Below, one piece after another: positions 15,001 to 25,000 of a stretch of DNA of 64,000 bases. Under the pieces are notes generated by a model that saw nothing but the letters and a program-made list of their open reading frames with translations, did not search any database and had not been told where the DNA came from. Source of the stretch: Atherinomorus stipes (Eukaryota > Chordata > Actinopteri > Atheriniformes > Atherinidae); assembly GCA_023101725.1 (NCBI GenBank), contig JALJCO010010480.1:62001-126000 (forward strand), given 5' to 3'. Positions within the stretch are counted from its first letter, which is position 1. The number at the start of each line of letters is the position of its first letter. The position numbers and the translations under genes were made by a program.

Positions 15001-15177
15001 CGGTGAAAAAGCAGAGCTCATAACTTTCTTTCTGAACATCCGATCTTGAAAATTCCAAATGTAGCTGGTAGCTAGTGTCCAAAATAAGAAGGGCAAAAGG
15101 GTTGGAAGCAGCTCCGGGGTCGTTCCTGGGAAGCAGGAGCGAAACTTCCCCAATCGCAATATCTCGGCGAGAAACAA
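1..15177. repeat. 387-bp satellite DNA, tandem array (39 copies plus a partial)
   Basis: A 387-bp unit repeats head to tail from the first base to about 15177 and continues off the left edge. By eye the copies are nearly identical. The one recurrent difference is C or G at the fifth base after 'GCTTAA' (19 C, 20 G; the last five copies are all G). A single A is missing from a 5-A run near 9475, making that copy 386 bp. Because 387 is divisible by 3, each copy shows the same 96-codon reverse-strand open frame. That frame has no coding features and I treat it as a by-product. The array ends inside a unit, just after 'CGGCGAGAAAC'. Such uniformity implies very recent amplification or strong homogenisation. 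Centromeric or pericentromeric origin is possible but cannot be read from sequence. Confidence 0.98.
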
Positions 15178-15321
15178 CACATCTTACTTCCGGTATTTGG
15201 CAGCGGAGTGATATCAACTGCCGTTAAGTGTGCGAAGGAATTTGATTTACAGTATCGGCTACTGTAAATCAAATTCCATCGTACACGTAGGTCACTGAGT
15301 ATCCCAGTCAATTTGAAAAAA
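15178..15321. other. Junction between satellite and P2X7C gene A
   Basis: About 144 bp separate the last satellite unit from the first ATG of the P2X7C gene. The sequence is unique within the window. It contains the 18-bp hairpin described separately and is probably the promoter or 5' UTR of that gene. No Kolobok-type terminus matching the one at 29386 is present here, so the left end of element A is either outside the window, beyond the array, or lost. Confidence 0.6.
15237..15277. repeat. Perfect 18-bp inverted repeat (hairpin)
   Basis: GGAATTTGATTTACAGTA (15237-15254), loop TCGGC, then its exact reverse complement (15260-15277). It lies 45 bp upstream of the ATG at 15322. It could be a structured 5' UTR, a sub-terminal transposon palindrome or a protein-binding site; sequence alone does not decide. 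Confidence 0.9.
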
Positions 15322-16259
15322 ATGGCTACTACTGACAGGCATGAGGATATGTCGGATTTTGAAGACGATTTAGAATTTGTTTCAAACGAACCATCAGCAT
15401 ATTGTTATGAACCGGAATATACTGACGCAGAACTAAGAGAGATGGATGCTCAAAGGAAAGCAAGAGAAAGAGCGTCTGTAGCAACGCTCCCCACTAGAGG
15501 TGCGGTGGACGACCAGGACAGGAGATCCGGAGACTGGTGGTGCCAATGCAAAAAATGTATAAACATGCCAACAGAGGATGAATGTTTTTGCTGCGGGGAG
15601 TGGGACTTAGTTATTTCACAAATTGAAGAACTACAGCTCAGTACCAATAAAGATCCAACTGTGTCTGGGCACAGCGCCTCCAGAGCCAGATGTGTCTGCA
15701 TAACGGAGCATAGGACTTCCAGCCGCTTCTAAGCCGTGGAGTGCTCAGAAAAATTTTTTTTTAGAAGAAAAAAACAGGAGGAAGAAAGAGAAAGGCGGAG
15801 GAACGGACGGGGTGTGAAGGAAGTGGAGGAAGAAAAAAAAAAAAAAATTAGTGCGGGTGGTTATAAGAGGGTGGTTGCTCCCCAACCCACAAATAGAAAA
15901 ATCTGTGTGTAAGAGTCTCAGCATATTTTTGTTTACTTTACAATGTAAAATTGCATAATCAACTTTGATCATATTAATGATTTCTAGAAATCATACTCTG
16001 CTTTTTTCATTTTACTCCAACTCTTTGGGCAACTGTTTTAACAAAGTGTGACAAATAAATATGCTTGGTTGATTTATTCATTGTCTGCTTTAGGTTAGGC
16101 TAATACTACTCACCTTGTACGACCAAAAGCCTCCACAGCAGGGGTCTGCAACTTTTGCAATCCAAATAACTAATTTTGCCATCAACTCTATTAAATGAAA
16201 TCAATTATAGCTGTAGATGTCACAGCATCTTTTTCCAGATAAGAAATCCTACACACATT

Positions 16260-16297
<38 letters not shown>

Positions 16298-16920
16298 TTT
16301 TTAAATACAAATTCTTGCTTTGGCTTCTGTAGAATATACTGTAGTTATTTGTGAAAGTTATTTTAAAAAATTGCCAAGCTAATGACAAGAAAAAATAGAT
16401 CTAAAACAATAACTGATACTTTTAGTGTTATTGCACTACAGAAATTCAATCCAAATATTGCATGAAAAAAGCTAAACACAACATTTGTGTCTTTATCTTT
16501 ATTTTAGAAACATTAGTTGGTTATTTACCATTTGAAACTAGTCATTGAGAGCCACTGAAGGTCCAAATATCCACTGCTAAACCTACAATCCAGCAAATCA
16601 GATTACCACCTGTCTAAACAGCAGCTATCATCCTTATGTGGGCCATCACCAAAGTGGTCTTTGTATTAAAAAAACAAAACAAAATAAGTTACCTACTCTA
16701 TTTCTAAAGTCTAACTTGTGTTCCATTTTGTTTTAGGCAGTACCGACTGGTGGCTTACAGAATTGTTCTGGAGTGGGGACTGAAGGGAATGCAGCTGGGA
16801 AGAGGCAACCGACATGTTCTTCCATCATGTGTAGTGACCTGCATCCGTAACAAATATCCTTCAGCCACTGGACGATATGTTGGTTTCAAGGAAACCCAAG
16901 ATTCTCTGAATCTGTTCTGA
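15322..16920 (+). CDS. P2X7 C-terminal (ballast) domain protein, copy A, two visible exons, one frameshift
   Basis: Homologous to the cysteine-rich C-terminal domain of P2X7 receptors, which also occurs alone in many fish and invertebrate proteins and is thought to bind zinc. Exon 1 starts at ATG 15322: an acidic leader, an AYCYEPEYTDAELREMD-like motif, then WCQCKKCINMPTEDECFCC and CVCITEH. At about 15711 one base appears to be missing: the next family residues (DFQPLLSRGVLR) continue in another frame, and the original frame stops at 15732. The last exon is 16737-16920 (acceptor TTTTAG), encoding YRLVAYRIVLEWG, LPSCVVTCIRNKYP and GFK, then TGA. The roughly 1-kb gap contains A-rich sequence and an (AT)n run; the middle of the domain is poorly resolved. 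AATAAA lies at 17105. No transmembrane segment is seen, so this is not an ion channel. It converges on the transposase gene at 19098-28923. The family call is firm; whether the protein is functional is uncertain because of the frameshift. Confidence 0.75.
16262..16294. repeat. (AT)n microsatellite
   Basis: Uninterrupted TA/AT dinucleotide run inside the intron of P2X7C gene A. Confidence 0.95.
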
Positions 16921-17104
16921 ACATAACACCACTTTAACTACTACACCATATTTGTTGCTGATCCATATCGCTTCAACAACCAATGTCTTTTCACTAAGAA
17001 CACACATTTGTTTTCACTTTGTTTTTATTTTACTGCTTAACATAAACAAAATTCTGAAAAAACAAGAGATGTCAACAGTGTTCACAGGTTTACAGAAACA
17101 TTTC

Positions 17105-17110
17105 AATAAA
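17105..17110 (+). terminator. Candidate polyadenylation signal AATAAA for P2X7C gene A
   Basis: AATAAA 185 bp after the TGA at 16918-16920, followed by A-rich sequence and immediately by the large palindrome. Confidence 0.55.
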
Positions 17111-17415
17111 GAAAATAGAGAAAAAAATATACTTTATAATCCCAATTGGGGTGCCAATTAGGAAATTCATTCTCTGCATTTTAACCATCTCAGGTTGAAC
17201 CTGAGAGCAGTGGGCTGCTATTTAAAGGCATATGCCACCCCTGGGTTAAATTTCGCCTCCCCCTCAGCCCCTGAATTGAACAAGTGGGCAGAAACGTTTT
17301 CTACCCCAACCCAGTCATTCTCTGAATCTGGCAGCACTGACTTTAGCTTAGCTTAGCATAGTTGCTGTAATCTGGTGTTGCCAACTAGCACCACTTGACA
17401 AAAGTGAACTAATTA

Positions 17416-17698
17416 ACTCGAAATTTTTTCCAATTTTGTTTAGTGACCTGCATTCTGATCGAGTACAAACGAGAAGCCGATTTCTCATTTAGTACAGGCC
17501 AATCACAGGGAAGCGCTGCCTGCATGTGCTGCCTTTGCTACTATCCACGGTGCTTCCTTGTGATTGGCCTGTACTTCCGTGTCAGATAGTTATCCTATTG
17601 AATGCCACCCAGTCAGTCCTTTGATGTGAAATCGGCTTCTCATTTGTACTCTATCAGAATCTGCGGGTCATGAAATGTAATTGAGAAAAATTTCGAGT
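17416..17698. repeat. Inner foldback nested in the left arm of the palindrome
   Basis: ACTCGAAATTTTTTCC at the left pairs with a near-complement ending GAAAAATTTCGAGT. The inner arms share CATTCTGATCGAGTAC-like, GAGAAGCCGATTTC and AGGCCAATCACA blocks. This smaller palindrome must predate the outer duplication because it occurs in both arms. Confidence 0.85.
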
Positions 17699-18305
17699 TT
17701 GTAAGCCTGCTGCACACAAGAGCTTTCTGCTGAGCTAAAAGTCTCTTGAGGCCGTTTGCTCAGCAGATCGTCACCGTGTGCACCTGGTTTTTGGTGAGTT
17801 TTCTGCCTCACGAGGCCTTGAAGTGAAAATCAAACACGTTTGATATTTTTGCCTTGCGGGCGAAAAACTCTCTCCGTGTTAACTCAACTAGGCTGTCTGC
17901 TGAGGCAAGAAGATCTCACGACCAATCAAAACACGTCCACACATCCTTTGCATAATATAGGATGAATTAGTGGAAATACGGCCAGACTCTACCTGCTTAT
18001 ATGATGTTTCGTCGGACTTCAAAAACATCCATCATCTCTGTATAAGTGTTTATTCTATAAGTGTTGTATAAGACGTGTTTTGATTGGTCGTGAGATCTTC
18101 TGCCCTCAGCAGACAGCTCAAGTTGAGCACCTGGAGAGTTTTTCTGCCGCAAGGCAAAAATATCAAACGTGTTTGATTTTCCCTTCAAGGCCTCGTGGAG
18201 GCAGAAAAGCTCACCAAAACCAGGTGCACACGGTGACGATCTGCTGAGCAAACGGCCTCAAGAGACTTTTAGCTCAGCAGAAAGCTTCTTGTGTGCAGGA
18301 GCAAT

Positions 18306-18592
18306 AAACTCGAAATTTTTTCCATTCCATTTCATGACCCGCAGATTCTGATAGATTACAAATGAGAAGCCGATTTCCATCAAAGGACTGACTGGGTGGC
18401 ATTCAATAGGATAACTATCTGACACCGAAGTACAGGCCAATCACAAGGAAGCACTGTGGATAGTAGCAAAGGCAGCACATGCAGGCAGTGCTTCCCTGAG
18501 ATTGGCCTGTACCAAATGAGAAATCGGCTTCTCGATTGTGCTCGATCAGAATGTGCAGGTCACGAAATGTAATTGGAAAAAAATTTCGAGTA
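18306..18592. repeat. Inner foldback nested in the right arm of the palindrome
   Basis: Counterpart of the 17416-17698 inner foldback in inverted position, with the same CTCGAAATTTTTTCC ends and the same GAGAAGCCGATTTC and AGGCCAATCACA blocks. Confidence 0.85.
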
Positions 18593-19097
18593 AATAGTTC
18601 ACTTTTGTCAAGTGGTGCTAGTTGGTAACACCAGATTACAGCAACTATGCTAAGCTAAGCTAAAGTCAGTGCTGCCAGATTCAGAGAATGACTGGGTCGG
18701 GTAGAAAAACGCTTCTGCCCACTTGTTCAATTCAGGGGACTGCGGGGGGAGGCGAAATTTAACCCAGGGGTGGCAAATGCCTTTAAATAGCTGGCCACTG
18801 CTCTCAGGTTCAACCTGAGATGGTTAAAATGCAGAGAATGAAATTCTAATTGGCACCCCAATTGGGATTATAAAGTATATTTTTTTCTTATTACCATTAA
18901 AGCGCCCAGGGAGCAGATGGTGGGGGCTAAGGACCTTTACTCAGGGGTCCACAGTGGTCCCCTGAGCGATAGCAATAGCTGCACTGTTCACAAATGCTTC
19001 AATAAAAATAAGTTTGGTGTTGAGTCGTTTGGCCTTTTACTAATAACTACAGAAAGTAGCACCATACAAAGCCACAGTTAACTTTACTTTCTTTTCC

Positions 19098-22000
19098 TTA
19101 TGTTTTGAATCGGGAGATGTGCTCTGAAATACTTTGGTTTTTGTCTGGTCTTGGAGTGCTAGCTATGTTACTGGGTAATGTAGCTGGCTGCTGAAGATAA
19201 AACTCCGGATCTGCAAACTTCACAGTAACATCTTTGCGTCTTTCCAGGACTCGCTCCACCAAATCCATCCTGAATGTCTGGGTGGTTGGCTCGTACCTCT
19301 TCCTGGTCACCCACCTTTTACTTTGCTTGGGAAAGACCAAATTATAGCTCGGCATGCCTGAGGGGGCAAATTTTAAAAATGCACAGAAATGTAAACAAAG
19401 GAAGGACTACCAGGTGAATTTCCAGTACACTTGTTACAGAATTAGAGATAGATTGCTTACTATTTTACAGTGATATATTATGAATAGACCTACCACCTCT
19501 GGTCATTGCTTGCTGTCGTCCGACATTCTCGTTGTGGTCCATCACAGAGAGTAGGGTGCGGGCCTTCATAGAGTTGTAGGAGAAGTGGAGCCTCTTCTGA
19601 GTGTACTTTAGCATTGCACTATGGTACACTTCCAGGTCTCCTACCGTTTACATTTGTGGTTAATACACGTTATCTTAACTGTTGATATTTCAAAAACTTA
19701 ACAGTATTTCTTCAGTCATTGAATTACAAACGGCTACATAGTAGAAACTCTCAGTGGTAGAAGTCTATATCTAAAGCATATGTAAGCTTATTTTGAGCAG
19801 GGCATTAGAAAGAATTCTTTTTTTGAGTGGCATATCCAATAGTAATGTCCTGATCCAGATTTTTTTTGTATCCGGTCCGATATTTTAAAGGGACTAGAGG
19901 CAAGGATTGCGAAAGAATAAACAAGCATGTCCAGTTTTGTAATACTAATGGGTGATGAAGTGCTGAAACCCAAAAAGAACAAGCCCACCCACGTCTCTCT
20001 CCGTTGCCTTAAACAGGCTGTGTGCTGCAAAAAAGCACTGCAGTTTGGTGGCTGAATTTCCGCGCTGTCCTGCAGATGTGATGTCAAATGACGCTGCATT
20101 CACATTCCCGACAGCTTTAATACAGGAAGAAGACGCTCGCGGTAAATTCAAACACTGCAAGGGATAATTATGGATTCTTCTGCCGTCAGCAAACGATCCA
20201 GATCAACTAAAACACAATAAAAAGTGGAACTAGGAAGAAAAAAACTTTAACAGCGTAGTAAACAACGTTATAGCTTCAGTTTGTGCTCCCATGACCGCTT
20301 CGTGGTGGCTGCAGTTACCCGCAGTGCCAGTCGCGCCAGTCACAAGTCTCATTTCTTTATGTTGCCTCTAGTCCCTTTAAATTATTTATTTTGCAGATAC
20401 AGATCCGATACCTATATTTTCACAGTAATAAAATATAACAAGCATTGCTTAAAAGTTTTAATTTGAATCTTAACTTTCAATTTGTTTAAAACAACAGTAA
20501 TAACGAAATAGATCAAACATTTCCATAAATAACCCACTCTCATACAGAAGTGCTGGTGCTGAACTTCCCACCGCAATTACAGTTAACTGCAACTGTTCTT
20601 TCCATCTGTTCATCCCTTTTACACAGAAGCTTTGTTTCAATGCAGGGAATGTGAACCAATTAATGATAATAAATCTAAATTCTGATTTAAAGAGACTTGA
20701 GGCAAGATTAAGAAACGAAACTCGCGACTGCCGCGACTGGTGCTTCAGGTAACTGCAGCCACGAGCCAAGCCGTCATGGGAGCGTGCACAAACTGAAGCT
20801 ATAATGTTGTTTACTCACCTTTTTCTCCGTAGTTACACTTTTTAGTGGTCCTTCAGTTGATCTGGATCGTTTTCTGACGGCAGAAGAATCCATAACAATC
20901 GCGCACAGTGTTTGAATTTACCGCGACCGGCTTCGTCCTATATCAAAACAGCGGATGGAGCGTCATGTGACGTCACGTCCGCATGGCAGAGCTGGAAAAC
21001 TATAATGTTGTTTACGAAGTTTTTTCTTCGTAGTTATACTTTTTAGTGGTCTTTCATTTGATCTAGATCGTACTCTGACGGCAGAATAATCCATAACTAT
21101 CGCTTACAGTGTTTTTATTTAACGTGACCGTCTTTTTTCTGCATCAAAACTGCGGATGTAGGTCATTTGACGTCACGTCCGCAGGAAATTCGGACACCGA
21201 ATTGCAGCGCATTTTGCAGCACACAGCCTGTTCAAGGCAACGGAGAGAAACATGGGTGGAAACGTTATTTTTGGTATTTAGCGCTTCATCACCCATTAGT
21301 ATGAAAAAAAGGGACATTCATGTTTGGTTTTTTTCAAATTCCTGCCTCAAGTCCCTTTAATTAATATCAAAGCAGTTTTGTCTTCGTGAGTAGCAGATGA
21401 AGTGTAAAATGTTCCTGACTTTTCCTCCAGTTCAAATCTATATTGATAATATCTTTGTGCTAATTCTTTATTGTGTTTACATTAGATACATTTTCACCAA
21501 ACTAAGTGCTGTTTACCCTATTATGACTTGTATTTGTGATGTTTTTTTTTTTTTTTATCATCAAATCAAAACTTACTTGATAAAGTGCTTTTCAAACAAA
21601 GTTGTAGCTCAAAGAGCTTTAGAGTTGAAATCATAATCATTATTACATTGTCGAATTTCCCTTCTGGGATAATGACATGCCTTTTAGTTTTGTTTCTTTA
21701 GCTGCTGCACAGTTGAATATTAATCAGGATGAAAAAGTATTTATTTACCTATGTTTCGTTTCATTATCGCTGCAATAACTGTAAAAGTCATTATATGGCC
21801 TTTATTCAGCTTCTCTGTGTAAATATCAGGTTTTCTATTTGATGATTTTTTATTATTTCATTATTTCAGCTGAACTTGTGGGGAGGAAAGCTACAGGTGG
21901 ATGAGAATTTGTAAAACAACACGTGAAATAGCGCCACTTGCTGGAGCCAGTCAGGAGCGATGATGCAACGAGCACACATTTACATGATAAAGCCCGACTT

Positions 22001-25000
22001 AGAGACGCGGAGCAGAGCTGCAGGGGGAAATCCAGTACGAGAAAATTTGTACTTTGGGGATTTGATTTGTAACCTGACTCCCGCCACCTGGTATTTGCAA
22101 TACCATCTGGGGAGGGAGTTAACCCGATGTCATTTCAAATTAGTCTTTTTTTTTCTAAAACTCTTGCATGTGATTGGATAGAAGATCTGTCCGTCATCTT
22201 GACTGACACGCTACTTCAGCCACTCACGTTGAACCGAATGACGCAACCCGTGACGCAACTCAGAGCGACACCAGAGCCACCACGCATAGAGGATCGAGTT
22301 ATCAAAACATGTTATCAAGCTCAAAAAGCTTCAGTCAAACAACATGGCGGCGGCGGCGACAGCTAGTACGAGCGGTGTACAGTCTGTGAACGACTTTTTG
22401 TCGAATGTGCAAAGAAAACACTGAAATAACTGACTGACTACACTGCTGTCGCCTGTGCTTCTACATCACATCCGGCCAAAACGCCGCCCATCCTTCAAAA
22501 GTCCCACCCGCGATTAGTGATTGGCTCCTACTATTCTCTAACCAGACGAAATCACCTATAACTGTCGCCTTACTCAGATGGAGTGCGTGAGGAAAGGGAA
22601 CGCCCCAGCGTGTACTTGTTGAACGCACCCAGATGATGTAAATCAGGTTATTTGATTTGTACTTCACGTAACTAAACACGATCCTACCAGATACTGTGAA
22701 AATAGCAGTATCAGCTTGGGACATCCCTTATATCCAAGTTGTGTGAAGATTTATCAAATGGTAGCATTAGACATACCCGTATGTTTGAAGAGGGTCATGT
22801 GGTTTAAGTCTTTCAAAAGGTTTTTGTCCAGCACATGGTCTGAGAGTGCCTTGAATGCAGGAGAGTCCTTTTGTAGCCATCTCTTTCTCATCTGCTGCTC
22901 TTCAGTGAGGTCCTGGTGGTAGCAAGTCCTTTCTTGCCCATCTTCCTCCCACCGATGGATGCCACAGATGTGGTGGAGAATTGATGTCCAGCGGTGTTTC
23001 AACTCCTGGCAAAGTATATGAATTTCAGAAACAAACACTTTTTTTTTTTTTTAAGTGCTTTTAGCCTAATACAGAAACCAAGAAAAATGTCACTTGCCTC
23101 TGGATCACCACCGCATGTCTGGCAAGACCACCACAGGTGATTGGCAATGGACTTGAGCCAAGGCTGCAGATCCATGTTTTTTTTGTTGTTTGCAGCTGCA
23201 GTCAACTTCTTCTTTAGTCCTAAAAGTACAAATTATTGCTAAAAATATCATTTTCAGCCTGCATTTTGCTTCAAAATAACATATATAATACCATAGCTGT
23301 CAATTCTCCCATTTTGGAAACTACAATATTTTAACCCTCTTTCCCACTGACTTCCCATATTGTCCCAGAAATTTCTCGTATTTAGTTCAAGTAATATATC
23401 AATAATAATTATACTGTAATTGTAGATCAGCTACATATAACCATAAGGTAGTAACAAGAGTATGCCAGTAGATGGCACTATTGCATCATAAACCAGGCAA
23501 AATCTAATGTGCTGTTTGTCCTTCAGAGACACTATAGTAGGCATTGACAGATACATTGGCCAGCCTACATTTTAGGCCGATATTTGCGTTTTTGGCTGGT
23601 ATCGGCATCGGCCGATACAATGGGTGCATTGGCCGATACGCGTCCCTCGGCATAATTTACAGACAGGCATCAATACAGGCAGCAGTTGCTGGAGACGCTG
23701 CATCGTGTCCTTCATCATATTGAGTGAAACGTGCCGCCTGAGTTTACTACACAATCAACTAAAATGAATTTTACGAGGGTAAAAGGCTCAAATGTGTTCA
23801 AAATCGTTTTCATTATCCATCAGCTTATGGATCATGAGTCTCGGACTTAGCGCTGCGGTGAAGTAAAGCGCACTGCAAACAGAAAATAAGAAATCTGTAT
23901 TTAGGTACAGTAACCTGTTTACTGTATTTTACGATAGATAGAAAGATAGATAGATAGGTAGATAAAGAGATAGATTTAGAGCTAGAGAGATAGAGATATA
24001 GAAAAAGATATAGAGACATAGACATAGAGATATATATATAGGGAGAGATAGATATAGAGATAAAGATATAGATAAAGAGAAATAAATATATAGAGAGATA
24101 TAGGGATATAGATATACAGAGATATAGAGAAACAGATACAGAGATATAGAGAGTGATAGAAAGATAGATATAGAGAGATAGAAAGTTAGATATAGAGATA
24201 TACACCGCCATCTGCTGGATTAGATGAAAACTACCGAAAAAATTATGATGAGCCCTTGGTTCTCTCTGACAAGCTCCTCCAGGGATTAAAACAGCTCCCC
24301 CGATTAAGACCCTTAATTAACGTGGAAACACGTGAATGGCAGCCAGTGAGTTAATTATGTGTAATTTCAAGATTAAATAACATCTAAAGGGATGAGTTAA
24401 AAGAAGAAATTCACCCCCCTCACAGTTGATATGAAGGTAAACTTGACCTATAAAACCTAAAATGATTTTTTGAACCAGGCTGTAAACATGTTTATTTCTG
24501 CTGTAAACATGTTTATTTCTGCTGTGCAGTTGGTCTTTTTACATTGAAGTCTGAGGTAGAGATGTTCCAATCAGGGTTTTTTGCCCCCAATTCCGAGTAC
24601 GAGTCATTTGATTTTGAGGATCGGCCGATACCGAGTCCCGATCCGATACTTCTATAATAAAATGAAAATTTAAGAGAAAAAGACAGTGTTTCCCCTACAG
24701 CAGTGGTCTGTAGGGGAAACACTGCTGCCTAATCTGATTCTGAATCCTATCAGCTCGAAGGTGCAATTGGGGAATCAGGAGGTGCCATATTTGTTGTATT
24801 TTTTCGTTTTATTTATTCTTATTTTACTTTATTATGACACCTCCTCTAATCAATTACATTCTTTCAGCCATATTCTAAAAAAGAAAACATATTTATTATA
24901 CATTTATATACCAAACTAACGTTAAATTAATGAGTAAGTAATCATTTATGCATGTCTGTGGAAATCACAAAGGAAGCTGATTATGATGATTATTTTTGGA

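Larger units (their letters stand above)
17120..18887. mobile_element. 1.77-kb nested foldback (long inverted repeat) element
   Basis: The arms start at TATACTTTATAATCCC (about 17128) and end with its reverse complement (about 18880). They stay colinear inward for roughly 800 bp to a centre near 18005 with a loop of about 135 bp. Shared arm landmarks include CAGGTTGAACCTGAG, CAAGTGGGCAGAA, ACCAGGTGCACACGG and CCAATCAAAACACG. The arms differ by scattered substitutions and small indels. No protein is encoded. It lies exactly between the 3' ends of the convergent P2X7C and transposase genes, so read-through from either side would give a long hairpin RNA. The target-site duplication is hidden in flanking A/T runs, so the superfamily is unknown. 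Confidence 0.9.

Noticed and set aside
1..15177. CRISPR array or rDNA spacer
   Set aside because: Units are contiguous with no variable spacers, the organism is a vertebrate, and no rRNA sequence is visible.
164..15180. Repeated 96-codon reverse-strand open frames (and the 100- and 103-codon variants) in the satellite
   Set aside because: They recur once per unit only because 387 is a multiple of 3. No motif, no start context and no codon-level constraint; the single-base deletion copy changes the C-terminus without other effect.
15322..16920. P2X7 receptor gene (ion channel)
   Set aside because: Only the C-terminal cysteine-rich domain is present in both copies; there are no transmembrane helices or ATP-binding ectodomain.
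23825..24211. 128-codon reverse-strand frame
   Set aside because: Translated GATA microsatellite.
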